Positions 17,801-24,784 of a DNA stretch of 42,133 bases are shown here, one piece after another (position 1 is the stretch's first letter; each line of letters starts with the position of its first letter). The stretch is from a virus: IMG/VR virus record IMGVR_UViG_3300020456_000028, positions 1 through 42,133 of that record; one strand, written 5' to 3'. The translations under genes were made by a program, and so were the position numbers. The notes beneath the pieces are model-generated. The model saw only the letters and a list, made by a program, of their open reading frames with translations, had not been told where the DNA came from and did no database searches.

Positions 17801-20422
17801 CTTGGGGGTGACTTGGCCAGCAATGGCAACAACATCAACATCGCTGACAACGACAAGGTCGTGGTTGGCACTGACGGTGACTTGCAGATTCATCACAACA
17901 ACAGCAATAGCATTATCGGGCATGACGGGACTGGGAACCTCTACATTCAGACCACTGGCTCTGGCGAGGACATATACCTGCAAGCTGTTGATAACGTTTT
18001 AATTAGACCGCAAGGTGGCGAAGATGGCATCAAGGTTATTGGAAACGGTTCAGTTGAGCTTTACTACGACAACTCTAAGAAATTTGAAACAGGCCAGTAC
18101 GGCGTAGTTATCACCGGCTCGCTTTCAGCAAGCAACATCGATCTAGACGATGACGCCAAGCTACTTCTCGGCACTGGCGATGATCTGCAGATTTACCATG
18201 ATGGGAGCAACAGCAATATTGTTGACACTGGCACCGGAAATTTAACTTTATATAGCAACGGCTCTGGAGTTGATATCAAAAAGCTTGACGGCTTTGAAAA
18301 TATGGCGCGGTTTTTAACAGACGGCGCAGTTGAGCTTTACCACGACAGCTCTAAAAAGCTTGAAACTACAAGCAGTGGCATAGAAGTCACTGGAACGGTT
18401 GTTGCTACTGGTGGAACCTATGCCGCTGGTGATGACACCTTTAATGATGCTGCAATCGTTATAGAAGAAGAAGGATCTATTTACACAAAAGACGGCACCT
18501 ATCTCAGGAATTTAATTCAGAAAAAATCTGATTTTATTCAAATTGGCCAACAGAATACATCTCTTACTGATGGCATACACCTAATGCCCGGGGGAGCAGG
18601 CGGCGGCGTAAAGCTTCACGCTGGTGGAACAACTAACAACGTAAAACTTGAGACAACAAACACTGGCGTCACAGTTACTGGAAATATAGATGTTGGCGAT
18701 AACTCCAAGCTGCTTCTTGGCACTGACGATGATTTTCAGATTTATCACGATGGAACGTCAAATATTTTCTTAGGTAATGGTTCAGCAGATTTTAAAATAC
18801 AAGATGCTAATCATACATCAGCAATATTTGATACGTCAGCAGAGGTTCAACTTTATTACGACAACAGTAAAAAATTTGAAACCACAAGCGCTGGAGCAAC
18901 TGTAACTGGTACTCTTACAATCAACACCCCAACTGCAGACAGCCATGCAGCTACTAAAGCTTATGTAGATAGTAATGCTGGTGGTGGCGGTACCTTGACT
19001 GCAACAGCGTCTGGAGCATTGACTGATGGAGCTACAGTAGTTGTTAACTCTGATGGTACTGTTTCTGTTGTTAGCGGCAGTGTTACTAGCACCGGTCTAG
19101 GTACAGAAGCTGTTTTTGAAACTGGTAATACGCACGATATTGCTGCTGTTTATTGCCCTGACGACGATAAAGTTGTCGTTGCGTATAAAGACGCAGGTGA
19201 CAGTAATAAGGGCAAGGCTGTGCTTGGAACTATTTCTAGCGGTAACATTACTTTTGGTACGCCGGTAGAGTTTGACAGTGGAGCTAGCGGAATCAGCATA
19301 ACTTATGATGAGCTTGCTAACAGAGTTGTTCTTCATTACAAAGACTCTGCTAATTCAGATAACATGACTATTGTTGTTGGCAATCCCAGCGGTTCTAACA
19401 TTACATTTGGAAGCCCAAATACTTATTACACTGCTTCTGGCGGTGGCAATGTAACTGGGATTATCTACGATCCAAATGCCCAACGTTGCTTTGGATGCTG
19501 GGCTAATGGTACTGCCGAAACAAGAGGAATTGCAATTAAAACAAGTTCTGATTCAGTTAACATATCTGGCACTACCCAAGTTGTTTCTGGTACTGGCGTC
19601 TGGTTATCAACAGCCTTTGACACAAGCGTAAACAAAATTGTTATTGCTTATCAAGATGATGATGATTCTGACAAAGGTCATATTATAATCTGCACACTTA
19701 CAGCAACCGATGATAATGGTTCAATGTCATTTGGCGGTGAAACAGAATTTGAAGCTGGTACTACAACCTACATTGCTGCAGCTTATGATGCAAATGCAGA
19801 AAAAACAGTTATTGCTTATGTAGACGCTAGCGACAGTAATAAAGGCAAAGCACTTGCTGTAAGCGTAAACAGCAGTAGTGTTGTAACTAAAGATACTATT
19901 GGAGAATTTGAGGCTGGATCAACTGCAAATGTTTCAGTAGCTTACAATCCAGACAATCAAAATGTAGTTATCCTTTATAGAGACAGCGATGACTCAAACA
20001 GATTGAAATCTATTGAAGCTACAGTGAATGGATCTAGTTTAGATTTCGGTACTGCTGTCCAGTTGACTACTGATGGAGGTGACCAAACTTCGCTTTGTTA
20101 TAGCACTGCGGATGATGTTTTTGTTGCAGGATTCCGTGATCTTGGCAATAGCAACCGAGGTACTGGCGCAACCCTTTCTATGGGTTCAACCACAACAAAC
20201 CTTACTGCAGAAAATTATATTGGCATTTCAAATGGTGCCTATGCAAACGGCGCTACAGCCACAATCCAAATTGTTGGATCGGTCGATGATGCACAATCAA
20301 GTTTAACGCCTGGACAAGCTTATTATGTCCAACTTGATGGCACGCTTGCTACAACACCAGCTACTACATCCGTGTTTGCTGGTACAGCTGTTGCTGCAAC
20401 TAAATTGATTGTCAAAGGTTAA
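14864..20422 (+). CDS. Large mosaic tail fibre / receptor-binding protein
   Basis: The 1852-residue product begins with a T7 gp17-like tail-attachment domain (QTIQAGNGSKTQFSFDFPYIF, then NVKIRRITKVDDIRALFNPG, SAIRSDDLNKNFEQLRYAVQE; residues 1-150). Residues 150-400 hold Asp/Ile-rich repeats. Residues about 400-920 look like a pectate-lyase-type beta-helix (VIYVDATGGDDSKTGHR, ITIKDAI-like repeats, VIVSAGVYQE). Residues about 920-1370 carry cyanophage fibre repeats (GDDLQIYHDGSN and VELYYDNSKKFET). Residues about 1416-1785 form seven similar units likely to make a beta-propeller. The end (GQAYYVQLDGTLATTPATTS) is a typical fibre tip. T7 gp17 is only 553 residues. The modules differ in base composition, suggesting assembly by recombination. 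It should decide which host surface is recognised. Confidence 0.93.
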   Translation: MACTDVQTIQAGNGSKTQFSFDFPYIFKSEIHVYFWNAATKEYDEKLTTDSTYPWRITDANPTIVEFTGTAPPSPTTPTDPGEPTVDNVKIRRITKVDDIRALFNPGSAIRSDDLNKNFEQLRYAVQESNCQGIPDDVDAYLKNYYWDNFDSTVYSTETWVSSDAKVATTAAMDARFQDESTETFTKAELASASNVIPDNDTAVPTTGAVKDYVDHVVETDVLVNSTGLEKSASNGQVTLGIAAGSVDLDRIKAADIITSSESNPNNDTTIATTAKIDDMIDAAITGDIAGSDGVSITNDGDGTITVGLSDGGVDLDKIKDADKITYAEQNAGSPSPADSNIFTASASARRFDTLVQTSIPSGTDWETGKTWLQNDDDQTLKIWNGSTWLDVASGGSFRTQDKVIYVDATGGDDSKTGHRISGPKLTIKDAINDINADISTSIKTAGSGYTNGSYTNVPITGGTTGSGLQANITVSGNAVTACTVTSTTTLEDYQIGDILSAADSNLGGGGGSGFELEVTGGGDGMTVIVSAGVYQEAAPIQIKRRNVSIIGMALRSCIVHPTVATQGDQSDGNHALFELNSGSFIQNLTLTGMKASNSGTNTLDSALPARQGWNFAFYNNCFLSKSPYIQNCTNFSDSEIDNSDLRAHRPRGGTAGDTDSAPTGGGMLADGAVPKSTSPLRSMVADSYTHVGLNGPGILVTNNGYTQCTSSYAFFNKYHIKCLNGGQANLAASTTDFGDEALVADGKSTTAIFTSTVDGAKADGSTTFNIDAPTAGSGWFGDAQRPASNMLVTVNSITYPVLSAAANGSGWTVTISRPNANKRSENLGLNGAIADGAAVSFFLRSMIASSGHTMEYVGSGTNYNALPENGGVPNAAKQIVESNDGKIWTAITDHNGRFAIGDFFTVDQRTGSIEFSGGSVAFDVVTDETPELGGQLDALNNKIVNLGTPTAAADAATKGYVDTTAAGILNVVEDTTPQLGGDLASNGNNINIADNDKVVVGTDGDLQIHHNNSNSIIGHDGTGNLYIQTTGSGEDIYLQAVDNVLIRPQGGEDGIKVIGNGSVELYYDNSKKFETGQYGVVITGSLSASNIDLDDDAKLLLGTGDDLQIYHDGSNSNIVDTGTGNLTLYSNGSGVDIKKLDGFENMARFLTDGAVELYHDSSKKLETTSSGIEVTGTVVATGGTYAAGDDTFNDAAIVIEEEGSIYTKDGTYLRNLIQKKSDFIQIGQQNTSLTDGIHLMPGGAGGGVKLHAGGTTNNVKLETTNTGVTVTGNIDVGDNSKLLLGTDDDFQIYHDGTSNIFLGNGSADFKIQDANHTSAIFDTSAEVQLYYDNSKKFETTSAGATVTGTLTINTPTADSHAATKAYVDSNAGGGGTLTATASGALTDGATVVVNSDGTVSVVSGSVTSTGLGTEAVFETGNTHDIAAVYCPDDDKVVVAYKDAGDSNKGKAVLGTISSGNITFGTPVEFDSGASGISITYDELANRVVLHYKDSANSDNMTIVVGNPSGSNITFGSPNTYYTASGGGNVTGIIYDPNAQRCFGCWANGTAETRGIAIKTSSDSVNISGTTQVVSGTGVWLSTAFDTSVNKIVIAYQDDDDSDKGHIIICTLTATDDNGSMSFGGETEFEAGTTTYIAAAYDANAEKTVIAYVDASDSNKGKALAVSVNSSSVVTKDTIGEFEAGSTANVSVAYNPDNQNVVILYRDSDDSNRLKSIEATVNGSSLDFGTAVQLTTDGGDQTSLCYSTADDVFVAGFRDLGNSNRGTGATLSMGSTTTNLTAENYIGISNGAYANGATATIQIVGSVDDAQSSLTPGQAYYVQLDGTLATTPATTSVFAGTAVAATKLIVKG
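17850..18930 (+). repeat. Diverged internal repeats in the tail fibre shaft
   Basis: Three units repeat the pairing of a DLQIYHDGSN-like segment with a VELYYDNSKKFET-like segment (near 17877/18050, 18180/18325 and 18727/18845). They are also recognisable at DNA level. The same repeat type is widespread in fibre proteins of T4-like and T7-like cyanophages. The block is visibly richer in G/C at third positions than the fibre sequence before it, so it was probably acquired as a module. Confidence 0.75.
19112..20215 (+). repeat. Seven tandem ~52-residue units, probable beta-propeller
   Basis: Each unit has the pattern: small loop, I/V-rich strand ending in AY, D/N-rich turn, V-x-AY-x-D strand, DSNKGK-like turn, then a strand ending FG-T. 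Examples are the units starting FETGNTHD, FDSGASGI, FEAGTTTY and FEAGSTAN. I count seven units, which fits a seven-bladed propeller. No Asp-box (SxDxGxTW) is seen, so a sialidase activity is not supported; carbohydrate binding is more likely. Confidence 0.7.
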
Positions 20423-20441
20423 TTTATTTTAGATGTAACTT

Positions 20442-20690
20442 ATGAAAACTCTTGTTGAAAATAGTACAAACGAGGCTATTTACTTATTTGCAGACTCTGA
20501 GCATGTAACTTTGGGTGCTGAAAAAGTTTCTATTGGAGATCCTGAAAGAAAAATTATTTCATGTGCAAATTCAAGCACCCATGCTTTATTTGAAGATGTG
20601 GCAGAACCTGAAGATTTTTGGAGTCACAAGTATCTTTATACGGAAAGCAACGGTTGGGAACTTAACCCTTCGTTTGTTGACCCTCGTTAA
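20442..20690 (+). CDS. Conserved hypothetical protein downstream of tail fibre (82 aa)
   Basis: An acidic 82-residue product (MKTLVENSTNEAIYLFAD..., ending NPSFVDPR). Proteins of this kind follow fibre genes in several cyanophages, where a role as a tail-associated or chaperone-like partner would be plausible but is not shown. It starts 19 bp after the fibre stop. Confidence 0.7.
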   Translation: MKTLVENSTNEAIYLFADSEHVTLGAEKVSIGDPERKIISCANSSTHALFEDVAEPEDFWSHKYLYTESNGWELNPSFVDPR

Positions 20691-20707
20691 TTTAGTAATT
20701 ATTTATT

Positions 20708-20875
20708 ATGATCACCCTTATCCGTCCAATTCTTTTTTCGTTTCTTAACTCTGAAAAAGTTAAGCGTCTTATCGTTGATCTTTTGACGAAACTTGCTGAA
20801 CAAAGCGACAACACTGTTGATGATGAAGCAGTGAAGTTCATCGAACGCGGATTGTTCGGTGGACCCCTGGATTAA
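20708..20875 (+). CDS. Small conserved protein (55 aa)
   Basis: A 55-residue product beginning MITLIRPILFSFLNSEKVKR, with a hydrophobic N-terminal segment and a helical, acidic remainder ending FGGPLD. I recognise close relatives just after fibre genes in cyanopodoviruses. It may be membrane-associated and part of the lysis cluster. Its last 17 bases overlap the next gene. Confidence 0.72.
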   Translation: MITLIRPILFSFLNSEKVKRLIVDLLTKLAEQSDNTVDDEAVKFIERGLFGGPLD

Positions 20876-21302
20876 TCCACCGTCGTTTCCTTCTCTAACG
20901 CTTCCAGAAGCGCCTGTAATGCCTGAAGCGGTGTTAGAGGTACCAAGGGCTCAGTTACCTAGTTACAAACCCCTTGTAGTACCTCCTAACACCCTCAGGC
21001 CCCCAGCAGGTATTGAGGGGTTTAACACGGAGGACGAAGCTCCTAAAGAGGATGCTGAAACAAAACCAGCTAAAACGTCATTACCACCTGAAGCACAGAT
21101 AGTAGAGATTCCATTTACGGACATTGAGGTTCCTATGCCTACAACTACTATCATGACAACTGCAGCTACAACAGCATTTATTAGTGTTGCTGCCACCCTA
21201 ACTGCTACGTCTTTGTTCAAATACATTGTGATGCTACTTAAACCAGTATTCAAACAAACATGGAGCAAGTTAACAAAAAAGAAGGAACAAAAAGTTTCTT
21301 AG
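20859..21302 (+). CDS. Proline-rich protein with C-terminal membrane segment
   Basis: The 147-residue product uses a GTG start inside the preceding gene (MDPWINPPSFPSLTLPEAP). The first 100 residues are proline-rich, with an acidic and then a TDIEVPMP stretch. Residues about 103-130 are hydrophobic (TTAATTAFISVAATLTATSLF), followed by a basic tail. This is a tail-anchored layout. Relatives occur beside holin-like genes in cyanopodoviruses. A spanin-like or lysis-accessory role is possible but unproven. It overlaps the next gene by 43 bases. Confidence 0.72.
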   Translation: MDPWINPPSFPSLTLPEAPVMPEAVLEVPRAQLPSYKPLVVPPNTLRPPAGIEGFNTEDEAPKEDAETKPAKTSLPPEAQIVEIPFTDIEVPMPTTTIMTTAATTAFISVAATLTATSLFKYIVMLLKPVFKQTWSKLTKKKEQKVS

Positions 21303-21556
21303 ATAAAGTAAAGGAAAACACTGAGGATGAATTGCAAATCCTTGGTACTTTTGTCCGTCTAGGCGTTGTCGTATGGAGTGGTTTTATTATCACACTTAAT
21401 TACGTTGATCTTCCTATGATTAAAAAAGGACAAAGCGGTGGCGACATAACCTTTGTAGCCAGTGTTTTTACAGGAGCGCTTGCTACGTTCGGACTAACCA
21501 CATCAAACACCAAAACAAACTCTAAACCTCCTGAATCTAAAAAGAAAGAAGAATGA
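21260..21556 (+). CDS. Putative holin
   Basis: A 98-residue membrane protein with two hydrophobic segments: FVRLGVVVWSGFIITLNYV at about 31-49 and FVASVFTGALATFGL at about 65-79. The ends are charged and the C-terminus is lysine-rich (ESKKKEE). Size, two segments and position between tail and terminase genes fit a class II holin, which would release lytic enzymes at the end of infection. No separate endolysin is evident nearby. ATGA overlap with the next gene. Confidence 0.6.
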   Translation: MEQVNKKEGTKSFLDKVKENTEDELQILGTFVRLGVVVWSGFIITLNYVDLPMIKKGQSGGDITFVASVFTGALATFGLTTSNTKTNSKPPESKKKEE

Positions 21557-21903
21557 AACGTCTTATTTTGTTGTTGATGCTGGCTAGCCCTGCTGCTGCC
21601 CAGCAAGTTACACCTAATTTTACACAGGGTAGTATGCAATCCACCACGACTACTACTGTAGACATCGATCGTACGATTGAAACAAATATCTATGGTGGTG
21701 ATTACAAGTCATGGTCTGGAACCAACGTAGTCCCCAGTGGGGATATCTTGAACGATTCTACAACTTATTCAGTACACACAGCCGGAGATCAGTTTCAACT
21801 AGAGACTGTGGTACGAGATGCAGGAGTAGTAGAGAACATCGTAGTCGAAGAAGTAATCGAATCAACTTCTACCACTACCTCGCTATCGGTCTTCTCTCAA
21901 TAA
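21553..21903 (+). CDS. Secreted Thr/Ser-rich protein (116 aa)
   Basis: A signal peptide (MKRLILLLMLASPAAA, cleavage after AAA-Q region near residue 16) is followed by a Thr/Ser/Val-rich mature part (TTTTTVDIDRTIETNIYGG, ending STTTSLSVFSQ). Similar short exported proteins lie next to the putative holin in other marine phages. It is predicted to be periplasmic or surface-exposed. The function is unknown. Its 3' end is overlapped by the next gene's signal peptide in another frame. Confidence 0.72.
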   Translation: MKRLILLLMLASPAAAQQVTPNFTQGSMQSTTTTTVDIDRTIETNIYGGDYKSWSGTNVVPSGDILNDSTTYSVHTAGDQFQLETVVRDAGVVENIVVEEVIESTSTTTSLSVFSQ

Positions 21904-22361
21904 ACCCAGCATTTGCTGATAACGACCCTAAAGTTCAAAATACATCTAACCCAGTAGCTGCGGCTACAGGTAATGTAACAAACCAAGCCGTACAATTCCA
22001 AAACAATGGAGCACCATCTCGGCAATACTTCGCATCTAACAGCAGCTGTAACGGCACTACGATGCAATTTAGCCCGTTTTACATGGGCAATGACACCATT
22101 CCTTATGAAAACTCTGGTTATGTTAGGAGTAACAACTGGGGTGCACAGCTTAATTTTAGTGTACCTCTGGATGGTGGGATGATTGAGCTATGTAAAAGCA
22201 TAGCTAAAAAACACGAAGAGAAAATGCGTCTTGACTACGAACTTGTGAGAGCACTCAAATGCACTGAGATTATGAAAGCTGGGTTTATGTTTAGACCTGG
22301 TTCTCGTGTAGAAATTTTGTGTCATGACGTTGTACCTATAGTGGCAGTAGAAAATGAGTGA
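21861..22361 (+). CDS. Second secreted protein, uncertain (possibly non-AUG) start
   Basis: The frame encodes NFYHYLAIGLLSINPAFA, a clean signal peptide, then DNDPKVQNTSNPVAAATGNVTNQAV and a conserved body (NGAPSRQYF, SPFYMGNDT, NNWGAQLNFSVPLDGG, EEKMRLDYELVRALKC, VEILCHDVVPI). I recognise this family in cyanophages. The only in-frame ATG upstream (21711) would add a 50-residue arginine-rich leader read across the previous gene and spoil the signal peptide. Directly before the signal peptide there is only ATC (21861). The start given is therefore an inference. Other possibilities are a -1 frameshift from the preceding gene or translation from 21711. The stop and the protein itself are well supported. 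Confidence 0.7.
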   Translation: MNFYHYLAIGLLSINPAFADNDPKVQNTSNPVAAATGNVTNQAVQFQNNGAPSRQYFASNSSCNGTTMQFSPFYMGNDTIPYENSGYVRSNNWGAQLNFSVPLDGGMIELCKSIAKKHEEKMRLDYELVRALKCTEIMKAGFMFRPGSRVEILCHDVVPIVAVENE

Positions 22362-22608
22362 AGCATTTGTTAGCCTAGCTGTTGCCGTCGTTGCAGGTGG
22401 CGCTGCTTTAAACAACAGATTACATAATCGAATAAACAGCGTCCATGAACGTATCAGCGCACTTGACCGTCGTCTTGATGGTATAGAGCTAACTGTCGCT
22501 TCTGACTACGTTAAAAAAGCCGAACTGGCTGAATTGTTAGCACGGATGGAAGATCACATGGTACGCATTGAAAACAAATTAGATCAAATCGTGCTTAAAA
22601 ATGCCTAA
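22354..22608 (+). CDS. Membrane-anchored coiled-coil protein (84 aa)
   Basis: The N-terminal segment SLAVAVVAGGAAL is hydrophobic; residues 25-80 form a charged coiled coil (INSVHERISALDRRLDGIEL, ARMEDHMVRIENKLDQIV). This anchor-plus-helix form is seen in some spanins and tail-related proteins. The gene overlaps both neighbours by 8 bases, so it is part of one operon. A lysis role is a guess. Confidence 0.65.
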   Translation: MSEAFVSLAVAVVAGGAALNNRLHNRINSVHERISALDRRLDGIELTVASDYVKKAELAELLARMEDHMVRIENKLDQIVLKNA

Positions 22609-22849
22609 GAAAAAAGCTACAGAAGACCAGTTTAACGAGCTGCATAATCTTGTTACTAATGAATTTCTTGCCCGTATTAAATCAGGTGAGGCTTCTACAG
22701 CTGATCTAAAAGCAGCTTGTGACTGGCTCAAAACAAATGACATTAGTGGTGTAGCCATGGAAGGTAATCCGCTGTCTAAATTGGCAGCAGTTATGCCCCA
22801 GGTAGACCCTGAGCTTGTACAACGGAGGTTGCATGGCTCGCACGTCTAA
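22601..22849 (+). CDS. Terminase small subunit (T7 gp18-like)
   Basis: The 82-residue product has the small-subunit pattern of podoviral DNA maturases: an N-terminal helix FNELHNLVTNEFLARIKSGE, then ASTADLKAACDWLKTNDISG, where sequences like LKxACDWLKxN typify the family. It would recognise concatemeric phage DNA and guide the large subunit to its cutting site. The large subunit follows three genes later. In T7 the small and large genes are much closer, so the intervening genes are an insertion. The assignment rests on pattern and context. Confidence 0.7.
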   Translation: MPKKKATEDQFNELHNLVTNEFLARIKSGEASTADLKAACDWLKTNDISGVAMEGNPLSKLAAVMPQVDPELVQRRLHGSHV

Positions 22850-23069
22850 ATACAAAGGCGCAAAATACGCCAACGGTAACTACAAGTCGTATCAAAAAAA
22901 GTACGACGCATCAAAACTACAGATCAAGAAACGGTCTGCACTTAACAAAGAAAATCGGAAACGCGGAACTTATGGTAATGGCGACGGTAAAGATGTTTCA
23001 CACAAGAAGAATGGTAAAACATTCCTTGAAAAAGCATCTAAAAACCGAGCACGTAAAGGCCGCGCATGA
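22833..23069 (+). CDS. Small very basic protein (78 aa)
   Basis: Start chosen at the ATG with GGAGG at 22824-22828. The product (MARTSKYKGAKYANGNYKSY..., ending KASKNRARKGRA) has many Lys/Arg and no hydrophobic segment, which points to nucleic-acid binding. The middle, GNGDGKDVSHKKNGKTF, is reminiscent of small HNH-associated phage proteins (a V-x-HKxxG pattern), but a complete nuclease motif is not present. It overlaps the terminase small subunit by 17 bases and the HNH gene by 4. Confidence 0.7.
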   Translation: MARTSKYKGAKYANGNYKSYQKKYDASKLQIKKRSALNKENRKRGTYGNGDGKDVSHKKNGKTFLEKASKNRARKGRA

Positions 23070-23395
23070 CCCCGTTTCTCCCAACTCCTGACGACTATCT
23101 TTTTAACTTAATAGCTATGACCTCTCCAGAAGCCAAGCGCCTGTGGAGGCGCTCTATTAAGGAACATTTTGACCATACATGTATTTATTGCGGAAAAACT
23201 TATGACCTTAGTCAATTATCTATCGATCATGTTCATCCTAGGTCTCGTGGGGGTCAGGATGTCGCAACTAATGTTGTATGCGCCTGCACCCGTTGTAATC
23301 AGGAAAAGGGAAGTGCTCCCGTCATCGACTGGATGAGGGAGCGATTTGGAGTCAATAGGCTCCGTGAAAAAATTCTTATGGAGCATATTGCTTAA
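23066..23395 (+). CDS. HNH endonuclease
   Basis: The 109-residue protein has a complete HNH motif: CIYCGK (zinc pair), then LSIDHVHPRSRGG with the catalytic DH, then NVVCACTRCNQEKG with the Asn, second zinc pair and final part of the fold. It cuts DNA using a metal ion. HNH genes next to terminases are common, and in several phages such a protein helps terminase cut and package DNA. It could instead be a homing nuclease. It is compact, has an ATGA overlap and lies in the operon without a break, which favours a packaging role. Confidence 0.9.
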   Translation: MTPFLPTPDDYLFNLIAMTSPEAKRLWRRSIKEHFDHTCIYCGKTYDLSQLSIDHVHPRSRGGQDVATNVVCACTRCNQEKGSAPVIDWMRERFGVNRLREKILMEHIA

Positions 23396-24781
23396 ATGGA
23401 AGAAGAAGAACAGCTACTTTTAACAAAAGAGTTTGATGCTGTCCAAGAAGGCTGGAACAAATTAACAAGTGGCGTTTCGTCAGTAATTGGATCAGGTGTA
23501 CGGGCCGCTGACGATTTTATTGATCAAAACATTCCTGGCGGTGAGCAATTTACTGCTAGATGGAGAAAAGGTGCTGTCCAAATTTTAAAAGGTACAGCTA
23601 GATTTGTTCAACAAGAATTTGAAGCTGCTGACCGGCAAGTGGACGAACCAATTGATAGTCCTGGGGATATCCCTTATTTTGTTGCCGGCGCTTTTAATAG
23701 AGGCAAACAGCAGTACACCGAAAATGCTCGGAGGATGGCTGAATCTGCTGGTATTGATCCTAGAGCAGGTGATGTGTTAGGTGAAGTAGCTGGAGAAATT
23801 GCTACGTTTGGTACTGGTAAATTAGCTGGGGCAGCTTTAGACGCTGTTCCGCCAGGAACTGGTGGCCTGTCACCACAGGTTGCAACGGCTGGCGGTATGG
23901 TAGCACCTACTCAAATGACACCACAAATTACAAAAGGTGGTGTAGTTATGAAAGCTGTTACTATTACTGACCAGCCTACTTTGGAAGCTGTTGGAGTTAA
24001 AACTGGTCAAAAAGTTGTTACCCCTAAACAAGGTAGGCGTCTTATTAGACGTGATATGGAAATTGACCGTCTTAAAGGCAGTATTCAAAAAAGTAACGAG
24101 CAACTAGATGCTTTACTAGAACTGCAAGGTGACCCTGATAATCTACGGATTTTCCTTAACGATAACCCAGAAGTGGAGCAACTTATGGGCATGTATGAAG
24201 GAAGACCGGATCAAATTAAAAAGGTTACTAATCGTTTACGTGAACGCCGGATGGGCGCTCAAGAATCTTTAAGCAGGCAGCAATCTAATGTCCTACCTTT
24301 TGATGAAACCGATCCTAATTTCTTTAGAAACAAAGAGGGTTTGGCAGTTAAAAAGGACGAAGAGGTTAGACGTGGTATTACTGGTTACCTAGAGCAACAT
24401 CACCTATTTCCTAAAGGCATTAGTGCTGCGTTCTTTGGTAAAATGGACGATCTTATTAGTAAAGGTAAGGCAGACAAAGATGATCTTATTGTAATGGCAG
24501 AATACGCTGTTAAACAAGGTAAACGTACTGGTGACGTTAAAAGTAATCTTATTAACATGCAAAAAGACCCACACAATGAATTACATACTATGCTTAGAGC
24601 TTCTGGCGCTGAGCTTGGTAAAACAGATTATGTACGGTCTTTGAAAGATGTTAAAGATGTCAATGAGCTAATCCGTCGTTGGCGGGATATGCTAGATTCT
24701 GATGTTGCATACAACGTAGATACTGCTAAAGTTTGGGAACCTTTAAATGACCTTATTAAAGAAGTCCGTTCTACTAAATAA
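23396..24781 (+). CDS. Protein with C-terminal toxin-like HNH/EndoVII-type domain
   Basis: The 461-residue product combines an N-terminal part like an internal virion protein (helical, glycine/alanine-rich stretch AGDVLGEVAGEIATFGTGKLAGAAL at about 126-150) with a C-terminal domain from about residue 325. That domain contains LEQHHLFPKGISAAFF and DPHNELHTML, so the paired His followed by a distant HNELH matches nucleases of the HNH/EndoVII superfamily seen in polymorphic bacterial toxins. It lies directly between the HNH gene and the terminase large subunit. It could degrade host DNA, resolve replication intermediates, or be ejected with the genome. The nuclease call is from motif memory only. 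Confidence 0.65.
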   Translation: MEEEEQLLLTKEFDAVQEGWNKLTSGVSSVIGSGVRAADDFIDQNIPGGEQFTARWRKGAVQILKGTARFVQQEFEAADRQVDEPIDSPGDIPYFVAGAFNRGKQQYTENARRMAESAGIDPRAGDVLGEVAGEIATFGTGKLAGAALDAVPPGTGGLSPQVATAGGMVAPTQMTPQITKGGVVMKAVTITDQPTLEAVGVKTGQKVVTPKQGRRLIRRDMEIDRLKGSIQKSNEQLDALLELQGDPDNLRIFLNDNPEVEQLMGMYEGRPDQIKKVTNRLRERRMGAQESLSRQQSNVLPFDETDPNFFRNKEGLAVKKDEEVRRGITGYLEQHHLFPKGISAAFFGKMDDLISKGKADKDDLIVMAEYAVKQGKRTGDVKSNLINMQKDPHNELHTMLRASGAELGKTDYVRSLKDVKDVNELIRRWRDMLDSDVAYNVDTAKVWEPLNDLIKEVRSTK

Positions 24782-24784
24782 CTT

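Noticed and set aside
17850-20215. Tail fibre repeats as CRISPR or other DNA-level array
   Set aside because: The repeats are diverged, in frame and protein-coding, without unique spacers of even length.
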